Shown here: positions 7,701 through 15,255 of the stretch, in pieces
Layout: every line of letters begins with the position of its first letter
How positions within the stretch are numbered: the first letter of the stretch is position 1
NCBI RefSeq assembly: GCF_950101795.1
Contig: NZ_CATNLZ010000032.1
Coordinates: 559,010 to 617,306, forward strand
Reading direction: 5' to 3'
Origin: Nocardioides sp. T2.26MG-1
GTDB taxonomy: Bacteria > Actinomycetota > Actinomycetes > Propionibacteriales > Nocardioidaceae
Length of the DNA stretch: 58,297 nucleotides
Notes under the pieces: generated by a model
Database searches by the model: none
What the model saw: the letters and a program-made list of their open reading frames with translations, nothing else
What the model was told of the DNA's origin: nothing
Translations under genes and position numbers: made by a program

Positions 7701-8899
7701 CAGGTGCCCGTCATGATCGGCGGGGTGGCGTCGCTGCCCGCCTGGCTCTCGGCGCCGTCCTCCGCGCTCTTGCGGGCGAGGTTCTCCTCGACCTCGGCAC
7801 GCCAGTTCTCGTTGGCCCTGGTGGTGTCGACCTCGAACTCGAACCGCTCGGTCATCTCCGGCGCGACGTCGGCCTTGTCGACGTAGAACTGCTCGTACCA
7901 ACGGCGCAGCTGGTAGACCGGGCCGTCCTCCTCGCACAGCAGCGGGTTCTGCACCGGGGCCTTGTTGAGCCAGATCGCGACGTCCTGCTCGAAGCCCTCC
8001 TTGAACGTCTCGGAGTAGCGCCGGCCGATGTACTCGGCGGTCGCGTCGTCGACGCCCTCGGGCTTCTTCACGCACAGGCCGTACTGGAGCTTGAAGGAGT
8101 TCTGCGACGTCGGGACGTGGCAGTTGATGAGGATGACCTCGGTCTCGAAGCCTTTGTAGTCGACGTTGATCCAGTTGATCATGTAGGACGGCCCGTAGTA
8201 CGAGGCCTCCGACTTCAGCATCAGCCCCTCGTCGCCGTAGCCGGCACCGTCCACGTCGGGGCGACCGGTCGACTCCATGAACTGCGTCGCCACGTGCCCC
8301 TCGAACACGTTGCGGAAGCTCGTCGGGAACGCGAAGTGGATGTAGAAGAAGTGCGCCATATCGACGACGTTGTCGATGATCTCGCGACAGTGCGCGTTGG
8401 GGACGTCGAGCACCTCCCAGGTCCAGTCGGTGTACTCGTCGGTGCCGACCCCCGGCAACTCCGGCGGCAGGATGTCGAGGTCGGGTTCCGACCCTTCCAC
8501 GTCGTGCCACACCAGCACCTGACCGTTGCGCACGACCACCGGGTAGCGCTGGGTGCGGGCGCGCAGCGGCACCCGACGCGCGTACGGGATCGCCTTGCAC
8601 TTGCCGTCGCCGCCCCACCGCCAGTCGTGGAAGGGGCAGGCGATCTCGTCGCCCTTGACGGTGCCCTGGGTCAGGTCGCCGCCCATGTGGCGGCAGTAGC
8701 CGTCGAGGGCGTTGATCTGACCCTGGGAGTCCTGCCAGACGACGAGCTTGCCGCCGAACGCCTCGATCCCGTGGGGCTTGCCGTCCGCGAAGGCCGACGC
8801 GAGCCCGAGGCAGTGCCACCCGCGTGCGAACCGCTCCGGCGGCGTGCCGCGGTCGAGGGCGCGGGCGCTGGACGGGGCGCTGGTCGAGGTCGGGCTCAT
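7700..8899 (-). CDS. kshA: 3-ketosteroid-9-alpha-monooxygenase, oxygenase component
   Basis: 399-residue Rieske non-haem iron oxygenase that 9-alpha-hydroxylates androstenedione-type steroids, triggering B-ring opening. Rieske ligands are Cys69-R-His71 and Cys88-x2-His91. The mononuclear iron site is seen as D180-x2-H183-x4-H188, with surrounding NVVDMAHFFYIH typical of KshA. The ATG at 8899 has GGAGG 7 bases upstream and is preferred over an upstream in-frame start. It is first gene of the kshA-small gene-kshB operon. A KstR-like operator lies 31-44 bases upstream, so de-repression by a steroid intermediate is likely. Confidence 0.93.
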   Translation of the reverse strand: MSPTSTSAPSSARALDRGTPPERFARGWHCLGLASAFADGKPHGIEAFGGKLVVWQDSQGQINALDGYCRHMGGDLTQGTVKGDEIACPFHDWRWGGDGKCKAIPYARRVPLRARTQRYPVVVRNGQVLVWHDVEGSEPDLDILPPELPGVGTDEYTDWTWEVLDVPNAHCREIIDNVVDMAHFFYIHFAFPTSFRNVFEGHVATQFMESTGRPDVDGAGYGDEGLMLKSEASYYGPSYMINWINVDYKGFETEVILINCHVPTSQNSFKLQYGLCVKKPEGVDDATAEYIGRRYSETFKEGFEQDVAIWLNKAPVQNPLLCEEDGPVYQLRRWYEQFYVDKADVAPEMTERFEFEVDTTRANENWRAEVEENLARKSAEDGAESQAGSDATPPIMTGT

Positions 8900-8929
8900 G
8901 ACGTGCCTCCAGACAAGGTGGACCAAAAC

Positions 8930-8943
8930 GAGAACAGGTTATA
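8930..8943. promoter_or_regulatory. KstR-type operator between divergent steroid operons
   Basis: GAGAACAGGTTATA matches the published KstR core TnnAACnnGTTnnA at 7 of 8 defined positions, the first base being G instead of T. It lies in a locally AT-richer 109-base gap between kshA and the chsE4-like gene, so one site could control both. KstR is the TetR-family repressor of cholesterol catabolism in actinobacteria; no kstR gene is in the window. Confidence 0.7.
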
Positions 8944-9008
8944 GTTTTTGGGTCGCCGGTGCCAGCACCGACTGCACGTTCCCACCGCCACACTCCCACG
9001 GAGTCTCG

Positions 9009-10196
9009 ATGCACATCGCCCTCACGCCCGAGCAGGAGCGGCTCCGCGAGGAGCTGCGCGAGTACTTCGCCACGCTGGTCACCCCCGAGGTCAGGGCCGG
9101 GCTCGCGTCCGCGACCGGCGAGTTCGGTGAGGCGGGCACGTACAAGGACGTCATCCGCCGCCTGGGGTCGGACGGCTGGCTGGGCATCGGCTGGCCGGAG
9201 GAGTACGGCGGGCAGGCCCGCTCGATGATCGAGCAGCTGATCTTCACCGACGTCGCGGCCGTCGCCGGCGTACCGATCCCCTACCTGACGCTCAACACCG
9301 TCGGGCCGACGATCATGCGCTACGGCACGCAGGAGCAGAAGGACTACTTCCTGCCGCGGATCCTCGCGGGCGACCTGCACTTCTCGATCGGCTACTCCGA
9401 GCCCGGCTCGGGCACCGACCTCGCCTCGCTGAAGACCAAGGCGGTGCGCGAGGGCGACGAGTGGGTGATCAACGGCCAGAAGATGTGGACCTCGCTGATC
9501 CAGTACGCCGACTGGATCTGGCTCGCCTGCCGCACCGACCCCGATCTGCCCCGCCACAAGGGCCTGTCGATGATCCTGGTGCCCGCCGACGCCCCCGGCT
9601 TCTCCTACACGCCGGTGCACACGGTCGCCGGGGTGAGCACCAGCGCGACGTACTACGAGGACGTCCGGGTTCCGTACGGCAACCTGGTGGGCGAGCTCAA
9701 CGGCGGCTGGTCGTTGATGACCAACCAGCTCAACCACGAGCGGGTCGCGCTCACGTCCTCGGCGCCGCTCACACACTCGATCGAGATGGTGCGCCGGTGG
9801 GCGCAGGAGACGAAGAACCCCGATGGCCAGCGGGTGATCGACTCCGAGTGGGTGCAGATCGCCCTGGGCCGCGCGCACGCGCGCACCGAGGCGCTCTCGC
9901 TGATCAACTGGAAGCTCGCCGCGGACGCCGACGCGGGCGTCGATCTCTCCCCCGCCGAGGCGTCGGCCACCAAGATCTACGGCTCCGAGCTCGCGACCGA
10001 GGTCTACCGGTCGCTGATGGAGATCGTCGGACCCAACGCCGGGGTGACCGGCGACTCCGAGGGCGCGGTGCTCGCCGGGCGGCTCGAGCGCTACCACCGG
10101 TCGGCGCTGGTGATGACGTTCGGCGGCGGCACCAACGAGATCCAGCGCGACATCATCGGGTACGTCGGTCTCGGCCTGCCCGCCGCGAAGCGATAG
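9009..10196 (+). CDS. chsE4: Steroid side-chain acyl-CoA dehydrogenase, catalytic subunit (ChsE4/FadE26-like)
   Basis: 395-residue acyl-CoA dehydrogenase. Visible family features are GYSEPGSGTDLASL (128-141) for FAD and substrate binding, ATYYEDVRVP (213-222), and FGGGTNEIQRDI near the C-terminus. Glu244 in LNHERV lies at the position of the catalytic base of the ChsE4 subfamily. The gene order dehydrogenase-dehydrogenase-acyl-CoA ligase is the fadE26-fadE27-fadD17 order of Mycobacterium tuberculosis, where the two dehydrogenases form an alpha2-beta2 enzyme oxidising the C8 side chain of 3-oxocholest-4-en-26-oyl-CoA. The exact side-chain length specificity here is inferred from that order. 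GGAG precedes the ATG. Confidence 0.85.
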   Translation: MHIALTPEQERLREELREYFATLVTPEVRAGLASATGEFGEAGTYKDVIRRLGSDGWLGIGWPEEYGGQARSMIEQLIFTDVAAVAGVPIPYLTLNTVGPTIMRYGTQEQKDYFLPRILAGDLHFSIGYSEPGSGTDLASLKTKAVREGDEWVINGQKMWTSLIQYADWIWLACRTDPDLPRHKGLSMILVPADAPGFSYTPVHTVAGVSTSATYYEDVRVPYGNLVGELNGGWSLMTNQLNHERVALTSSAPLTHSIEMVRRWAQETKNPDGQRVIDSEWVQIALGRAHARTEALSLINWKLAADADAGVDLSPAEASATKIYGSELATEVYRSLMEIVGPNAGVTGDSEGAVLAGRLERYHRSALVMTFGGGTNEIQRDIIGYVGLGLPAAKR

Positions 10197-10211
10197 TCCC
10201 GAGAGGCAGAC

Positions 10212-11324
10212 ATGGACTTCCGATTCACCGCCGAGCAGGACGAGGCCGCGGAGCTCGCGGCGAGCATCCTCCAGGACCGGGCCACCAACGACCGCCTCAA
10301 GGCCGTCGAGGCCGCCGGTGACCGGTTCGACCGCGAGCTGTGGGCCGAGCTCGGCTCGGCCGGGCTGCTCGGGCTCGCGCTTCCCGAGCAGTACGACGGC
10401 GCAGGGCTCGGCCTCCTCGAGCTGTGCCGGGTGCTCGTCGAGGTCGGCAGGACGGTCGCGCCGGTGCCGCTCGCGGCCCACGGCCCGGCCTCGCGGCTGC
10501 TCGCCGAACGCGGCCCGGACGCTCTCCGCGAGCGCTGGCTGCCGCGCGCAGCCACCGGCGCGGCCGTGCTCACCGCGGCGGTCGCCGAGGAGCGGGCCTA
10601 CGCGCCCGCGCGGCCGACCACCGCAGCGACCCCTGAGGGCGACGGGTACCGGATCACCGGCAGCAAGGCCATCGTCCCGGCCGGCCCGTATGCCGACGCG
10701 TTCGTGGTCCCCGCCGAGACCGCGACCGGGGTCGGCGTGTTCCTGGTCGAGCCCGGCGACGCGGGCGTCACCGTGGTCGCCCAGACCTTCTCCGACCGTG
10801 ACGCCGTGGCCCGCCTCGACCTCGACGGCGTGATCGTCGGGCCCGACCGGCTGGTCGGCGAGGCGGACGGCGCCGCCGACCACCGGCTGCGCCAGCTGAT
10901 GCTGCTGGCCGGCTGCGCCGAGCAGCTGGGCATCACCGAGGGAGCGCTCCGGCTCACCGCGTCGTACGCGAAGACCCGCGAGCAGTTCGGACGGCCGATC
11001 GGCACGTTCCAGGCGGTCTCGCAGCGCCTGGCCGACGGCTACATCGACGTGCTCGGCCAGCGGCTGACGCTCTGGCAGGCGGCCTGGCGGCTCGACGAGG
11101 GCCTGCCCGCCGACACCGAGGTGGCGATCGCCAAGCTGTGGGCCGCGGACGCCGGGCACCGGGTCGCGCACACGACCGTGCACGTCCACGGCGGGGTCGG
11201 GATCGACCTCGACGGCGAGGCGCACCGCTACTTCACCAGCGCCAAGCGCTTCGAATTCCTGCATGGCGGGGCCACCGAGCAGGCGCTGAACGTCGGCCGC
11301 GCCCTCGCGGCCGAACCGGCGTGA
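10212..11324 (+). CDS. chsE5: Steroid side-chain acyl-CoA dehydrogenase, partner subunit (ChsE5/FadE27-like)
   Basis: 370 residues, starting 15 bases after the previous gene with GAGAGG before the ATG. It has the acyl-CoA dehydrogenase fold (YAKTREQFGRPIGTFQAV around 255-272; HVHGGVGIDLDGEAH around 325-340). However, the catalytic Glu region is replaced (LLAGCAEQLG), as expected for the non-catalytic subunit of a heteromeric ChsE enzyme that supplies part of the FAD site. Length and order fit FadE27. It would pair with the preceding gene product. Confidence 0.85.
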   Translation: MDFRFTAEQDEAAELAASILQDRATNDRLKAVEAAGDRFDRELWAELGSAGLLGLALPEQYDGAGLGLLELCRVLVEVGRTVAPVPLAAHGPASRLLAERGPDALRERWLPRAATGAAVLTAAVAEERAYAPARPTTAATPEGDGYRITGSKAIVPAGPYADAFVVPAETATGVGVFLVEPGDAGVTVVAQTFSDRDAVARLDLDGVIVGPDRLVGEADGAADHRLRQLMLLAGCAEQLGITEGALRLTASYAKTREQFGRPIGTFQAVSQRLADGYIDVLGQRLTLWQAAWRLDEGLPADTEVAIAKLWAADAGHRVAHTTVHVHGGVGIDLDGEAHRYFTSAKRFEFLHGGATEQALNVGRALAAEPA

Positions 11325-11339
11325 GCAGCGGCGAGGCCC

Positions 11340-11529
11340 GTGGTTTCGAGGCTCGCTTCGCTCGCACCTCAACCACCGTGGCCGCTCGCTTCGCTCGCAC
11401 CTCAACCACCGTGGCCGCTCGCTTCGCTCGCACCTCAACCACCGTGGCCGCTCGCTTCGCTCGCACCTCAACCACCGGCAGACGGTGGTTAAGGTGCGAA
11501 GGCCGCCAGGCCTGAGCCTCGAAACCACC
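11340..11529. repeat. Palindromic repeat array (33-base units inside 15-base inverted ends)
   Basis: The outer ends GTGGTTTCGAGGCTC (11340-11354) and GAGCCTCGAAACCAC (11514-11528) are perfect inverted repeats. Inside are three identical 33-base units (11351-11383, 11384-11416, 11417-11449) and a truncated fourth (11450-11475). The final 46 bases form an inverted, diverged copy. The array fills the gap between chsE5 and fadD17 and ends one base before the fadD17 ATG. It encodes nothing recognisable. This family resembles dispersed palindromes that I recall from Nocardioides genomes, which is recollection and not a search result. Confidence 0.93.
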
Positions 11530-13095
11530 ATGCCCACCGTCCGCGACCAGCTGCTCGCCCGCGCGGACGACCCCTCCCCCGGGCTGCTCTTCGAGGACGA
11601 GGCCTGGACCTGGGCCGAGGTGGTGCGCGAGTCCTGCGTCCGCTCCGCGGTGCTGGGCGCGCTGCTCCCACCCGGGGAGCCGCCGCACGTGGGCGTGCTG
11701 CTCGACAACGTCCCGGACTTCGCCTTCCTGCTCGGCGGCGCCGCGCTCGGCGGCCAGGTCGTCGTGGGCCTCAACCCCACCCGGCGCGGAGCGGCGCTGG
11801 CGGCGGACATCGCCCGCGCCGACGTCCGGGTCGTGGTCACGGACACGACGTACGCCGGGCTCCTCGGCGACACGGACCTCCCAGTGCTGCTCGTGGACGG
11901 CCCCGAGTGGGCGGCCCTGCTCGACAGCCATGCCGGCGCTCCCGTCCCGCTTGCCCCGGTCGGGCCGGACACGTTGATGATGCTGGTCTTCACCTCCGGC
12001 ACGTCCGGGGAGCCCAAGGCCGTCAACGTCACGCAGGCGAAGGTCGCCCACCCGGGGCAGTTCCTGTCCGAGCGGTTCGGGCTCGGCCCGGCCGACGTCG
12101 CCTACGTGTCGATGCCGATGTTCCACTCCAACGCGATCATGGCGGGCTGGGGTCCCGCGCTCGCGTCGGGAGCCGCGATCGCGCTGGCCCGCCGGTTCTC
12201 GGCCTCCGGGTTCCTGCCCGACGTGCGGCGGTACGGCGCGACGTACGCCAACTACGTCGGCAAGCCGCTCACCTACGTCATGGCCACCTCGGAGCAGCCC
12301 GACGACGCGCACAACCCGCTGCGCCTGGTGTTCGGCAACGAGGCCAACGACCGCGACATCGACGGCTTCGCCCGCCGGTTCGGCTGCACGGTCGTCGACT
12401 CCTACTCCTCGACCGAGAACGCGGTGATCGTGCAGCGGGTCCCCGAGATGCCGGCCGGGAGCCTGGGCCGGCCTGTGGAAGGCGTGCAGGTGCTCGACCC
12501 CGTGACGATGGAGGAGACGCCCGACGCTGAGTTCGGGCGCGACGGCGTGCTGCTCAACGCCGCGGAGGCCACGGGCGAGCTGGTCAACACCGCCGGCGCG
12601 GGCGCCTTCGCCGGCTACTACAACGACCCGGACGCCGAGGCAGAGCGGATGCGCGGCGGCATGTACTGGTCGGGAGACCTCGCCTACCGGGACGCCGACG
12701 GATTCGTCTACTTCGCCGGCCGCACGGCCGACTGGCTGCGGGTCGACGGCGAGAACCTCGCAGCCGCCCCCGTCGAGCGGATCCTGCTGCGACACCCGGC
12801 GATCGCCGAGGCGGCGGTCTACGCGGTGCCGGACGAGTCCGTCGGCGACCAGGTGATGGCCGCGCTGGTGCTCCGTGAGCCGGTGGACCCGGCCGGCTTC
12901 GAGGGGTTCCTGGCCGCGCAGCCCGACCTGTCCCCCAAGGCGTGGCCTCGCTACGTGCGGCTGGCCGACACCCTGCCGCGCACCGCGACCAACAAGGTGC
13001 TCAAGCGCGAGCTCTCCGCCCAGGGGCCGGTCGCCGGAGGTGGCACCCTGTGGGTGCGGGACACGCGCGGCACGGCGTACGCCCCGGAGCGCTGA
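11530..13095 (+). CDS. fadD17: Steroid acyl-CoA ligase (FadD17-like)
   Basis: 521-residue ANL-superfamily AMP-forming ligase. The P-loop TSGTSGEPK is at 155-163, SYSSTENAV around 298-306 is the A5 region, and YWSGDLAYRDADGFVYFAGR around 378-397 and the C-terminal KVLKRELS (Lys for adenylation) complete the family set. FadD17 of M. tuberculosis loads CoA on a C24 steroid with a shortened side chain; substrate assignment here rests on gene order. The start is uncertain: the ATG at 11530 lies directly after the repeat array and has no Shine-Dalgarno sequence. A GTG at 11485 inside the repeat is an in-frame alternative. Confidence 0.82.
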   Translation: MPTVRDQLLARADDPSPGLLFEDEAWTWAEVVRESCVRSAVLGALLPPGEPPHVGVLLDNVPDFAFLLGGAALGGQVVVGLNPTRRGAALAADIARADVRVVVTDTTYAGLLGDTDLPVLLVDGPEWAALLDSHAGAPVPLAPVGPDTLMMLVFTSGTSGEPKAVNVTQAKVAHPGQFLSERFGLGPADVAYVSMPMFHSNAIMAGWGPALASGAAIALARRFSASGFLPDVRRYGATYANYVGKPLTYVMATSEQPDDAHNPLRLVFGNEANDRDIDGFARRFGCTVVDSYSSTENAVIVQRVPEMPAGSLGRPVEGVQVLDPVTMEETPDAEFGRDGVLLNAAEATGELVNTAGAGAFAGYYNDPDAEAERMRGGMYWSGDLAYRDADGFVYFAGRTADWLRVDGENLAAAPVERILLRHPAIAEAAVYAVPDESVGDQVMAALVLREPVDPAGFEGFLAAQPDLSPKAWPRYVRLADTLPRTATNKVLKRELSAQGPVAGGGTLWVRDTRGTAYAPER

Positions 13096-13103
13096 CAACG
13101 GAT

Positions 13104-13115
13104 CGCACCGGTGCG
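13104..13115. promoter_or_regulatory. Perfect 12-base palindrome before the sigma factor operon
   Basis: CGCACCGGTGCG lies 28-39 bases before the ATG of the membrane protein gene. It is flanked by CAAC (13096-13099) and CGTC (13118-13121), a CAAC/CGTC layout resembling ECF-type promoters, so it could be an autoregulatory promoter with an overlapping operator. Motif evidence only. Confidence 0.35.
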
Positions 13116-13142
13116 TCCGTCTGGGTGGTGAAGGGGGACACC

Positions 13143-13721
13143 ATGACCGACATCACCGTCCTGAACGCGGCTCTCGAGCGAGCCATCGGACCCGGGCCCG
13201 AGGGGCCGGAGCTTAGCACCCTCCTGCACCACGGCCACCGGTCCGTACGCCGCCGCCGCGTCGGTGCGGCCGCCACCCTGGCTCTCGCCGCGATCGCCAC
13301 CGCGGGCGTCGTCCACGGCCTCGACGGGGCGGCGCCGTCGAGCAGCTCCCGGATCGAGCCGGCGACCACGGGGCCCAGCGACGCGGGCCGCCTCGATGAG
13401 ACGCTCCACGGCCGCGAGCAGGTCTGGGACGCCGGCGCCCGCCACCTGGCGGCGCAGCGCGGGCTGAGCATCGAGGCGGACGGGTCGATCGTGTTCCCCA
13501 CCGACGTCGTGGTCGTCCGGCACATCGACGACGCCCTGCATCGCGCCCCTGAGGAGCAGTCGGTCGGCTACGTCGTGCGCGAGGACGGCGAGGACGTCTG
13601 GTACCTCGGCCGGCTCCGGGCGACGGGCGGCGCGCAGAGCCTCGGCCACCTGGTCACCGGACGCCCCGGAGTCGATGCCCCGACCTTCGAGGACTGGCTC
13701 GCCCAGCAGGGCGCCCCATGA
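13143..13721 (+). CDS. Single-pass membrane protein, putative sigma-regulating partner
   Basis: 192 residues: about 40 cytoplasmic N-terminal residues, an Arg-rich stop-transfer stretch (RSVRRRR, 33-39), one transmembrane segment (about 41-58), then an extracytoplasmic domain of about 130 residues. It starts at an ATG behind AAGGGGGA and overlaps the following SigE-family sigma factor by 4 bases (ATGA). This topology and coupling are those of membrane anti-sigma factors or sigma-linked sensors, though no zinc-binding HxxxCxxC motif is seen. The role is inferred from context. Confidence 0.75.
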   Translation: MTDITVLNAALERAIGPGPEGPELSTLLHHGHRSVRRRRVGAAATLALAAIATAGVVHGLDGAAPSSSSRIEPATTGPSDAGRLDETLHGREQVWDAGARHLAAQRGLSIEADGSIVFPTDVVVVRHIDDALHRAPEEQSVGYVVREDGEDVWYLGRLRATGGAQSLGHLVTGRPGVDAPTFEDWLAQQGAP

Positions 13722-14212
13722 GTCGGTCCGACCGCGACGCGGAGTTCGCCGAGTTCGTGCTCGCCCGGCGAGCGCACCTCGCGCGGATCGCGTACGCCGT
13801 CTGCGGCGATCAGCACCGGGCGGAGGACCTCGTGCAGACGGCGCTGGTCAAGCTGTACGCCGCCTGGCCACGGATCCGCCGGAGGGGCAACGAGGAGGCC
13901 TATGCGCGCACGATCATCGTGCGCGCGGACATCGACGAGTCCCGCCGGCCGTGGCGCCGCGAACGGCCCGGGCTCGACGGCCACGACGAAGCCGCTCCCG
14001 AGACGATGACGACCGAGGACCGGTCCGCGCTCTTCGAGGCGCTCCAGACGCTCCCGGCCATGCAGCGCAAGACGGTCCTGCTGCGGCACTGGCTGGGGCT
14101 GTCGGTCACCGAGACCGCCGCCGAGCTCGGCATCGGCGAGGGCACCGTCAAGAGCCACACCTCGCGCGGCCTCGCCGCGCTCCAGCAGACGCTGGCCGGC
14201 GACGTGCGCTGA
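13718..14212 (+). CDS. SigE-family ECF RNA polymerase sigma factor
   Basis: 164-residue ECF sigma factor with region 2 (about 9-75; AYAVCGDQHRAEDLVQTALVK is the 2.2 segment) and region 4 (about 105-155; LSVTETAAELGIGEGTVKSHTSRG, the helix-turn-helix reading -35 elements). Length and sequence fit the actinobacterial SigE family (TIGR02983 type). Overlap with the preceding membrane protein gene suggests the pair is translated in a fixed ratio. The regulon is unknown; the CAAC/CGTC motif before the operon may be its own target. Confidence 0.9.
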   Translation: MSRSDRDAEFAEFVLARRAHLARIAYAVCGDQHRAEDLVQTALVKLYAAWPRIRRRGNEEAYARTIIVRADIDESRRPWRRERPGLDGHDEAAPETMTTEDRSALFEALQTLPAMQRKTVLLRHWLGLSVTETAAELGIGEGTVKSHTSRGLAALQQTLAGDVR

Positions 14213-14359
14213 CGGCTGCTCAGGGTCCCGCCCCCGCGCGCCGTCGCGCCGGGCGGGCGGTGAGCCAGCAACCCTTCCCGGACCCGGCTCGGTTGCCCGG
14301 CCACGCTGACCCGGCCGCCGCCAGCCGCCACCGGGCAGGGCGGTGACCCGGCAACCCCA

Positions 14360-15148
14360 TCACCGGTCGGGCGGCGGAGACGGCGCGGTGTCCGCGTCGG
14401 TGAAGGGGGTGCCGCCGCCGAAGCCATCGCTGACCTGCCGGCCGTCGAGCACGCGGTACGGCGCGGCCGCGCTCGCCGCGCGGGCCCCGAGCACGTCGAC
14501 CGGCACCGGCGCGCGGGACGCGACCACGACCAGGTTGCCGAGTCGCCGGGCGCGCAGGGTCGCCGGCTCGGCGGTCAGCAGCATCGACCCGAACACCTGC
14601 CGCAGCCCGGCCACGACCCGCCGGCTCCAGCCGAACGGCGCCCGGTCGGTCAGGTTGAGCACGAACAGCCCGCCCTCGTCGAGCACCCGTGCGACGTCCT
14701 CGAAGAACTCGACGGTGACCAGCTCCGCAGGCACCCGGGCGTCCGCGAACGCGTCCAGCATCACCAGCTCGGCGTGCCGGTCCCGGAGCGCGGCAACGCC
14801 CTCACGCCCGCCGACGGCACGCACCTTGATGCCGCTGCGGCGCGGCAGCGGCAGCTCGCGGCGGACCAGCTCGGTGACCTCGGCGTCCGGTTCCAGCACC
14901 ACCTGCGGCGACGCCGGCCTGGTGGCCGCGACGTACCGCGGCAGGGTCAGGCCCGCGCCACCGACGTGCACCATCCGCACGGGCTGGCCCGCAGGTGCGG
15001 CGGCGTCGACGACGTCGGCCATCCGGCGCACGTAGTCGAAGACCAGCCGGGTCGGGTCGACGAGGTCGACGTAGGACTGGTTCATCCCCGCCATCCGGAG
15101 CAGGTGGCTGCCGGGCCGGTCGCCCGGGACGATCTCGGCGTCGGCCAT
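14360..15148 (-). CDS. Spermidine synthase-like SAM-fold protein
   Basis: 262 residues with the class I methyltransferase/spermidine synthase fold: MVHVGGAGLTLPRY (about 59-72) is the nucleotide-binding glycine loop, LEPDAEV (about 84-90) the acidic ribose-binding strand, and LVMLDAFADARVP (about 127-139) the active-site strand. Polyamine synthesis versus another aminopropyl or methyl transfer cannot be told from sequence, since actinobacterial members of this group are largely uncharacterised. The ATG at 15148 starts the protein. It is divergent from cobT. Confidence 0.75.
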   Translation of the reverse strand: MADAEIVPGDRPGSHLLRMAGMNQSYVDLVDPTRLVFDYVRRMADVVDAAAPAGQPVRMVHVGGAGLTLPRYVAATRPASPQVVLEPDAEVTELVRRELPLPRRSGIKVRAVGGREGVAALRDRHAELVMLDAFADARVPAELVTVEFFEDVARVLDEGGLFVLNLTDRAPFGWSRRVVAGLRQVFGSMLLTAEPATLRARRLGNLVVVASRAPVPVDVLGARAASAAAPYRVLDGRQVSDGFGGGTPFTDADTAPSPPPDR

Positions 15149-15255
15149 GGCTCAGGTTAGGTCCTGGGGCAGCAGCGGCGGGCCGTGGGTCCGGAGCCGG
15201 GTGGGCGCGGTCACCGCGCTACGGTGATCGCCCGCCCACCGACCAGGAGAAGCCC

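Noticed and set aside
11351..11475. Regularly spaced 33-base units resembling a CRISPR array
   Set aside because: The units are contiguous and identical with no unique spacers, and no cas genes are present.
7398..12032. A very long open minus-strand frame (over 1,500 codons) and similar long frames such as 857-3733 and 22947-26144 on the plus strand
   Set aside because: They are antisense to well-identified genes, have Arg/Gly/Ala-rich composition and no domain. High GC removes stop codons from non-coding frames here.
14260..14359. CAACCC motifs as SigE-type promoters
   Set aside because: No plus-strand gene starts within reach downstream, and the spacing to a CGTC is not consistent.
15149..15255. 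Possible cobalamin riboswitch before cobT (and before cobQ at 20546-20692)
   Set aside because: No B12 box or multi-stem riboswitch pattern could be recognised; only a short imperfect inverted repeat is present.
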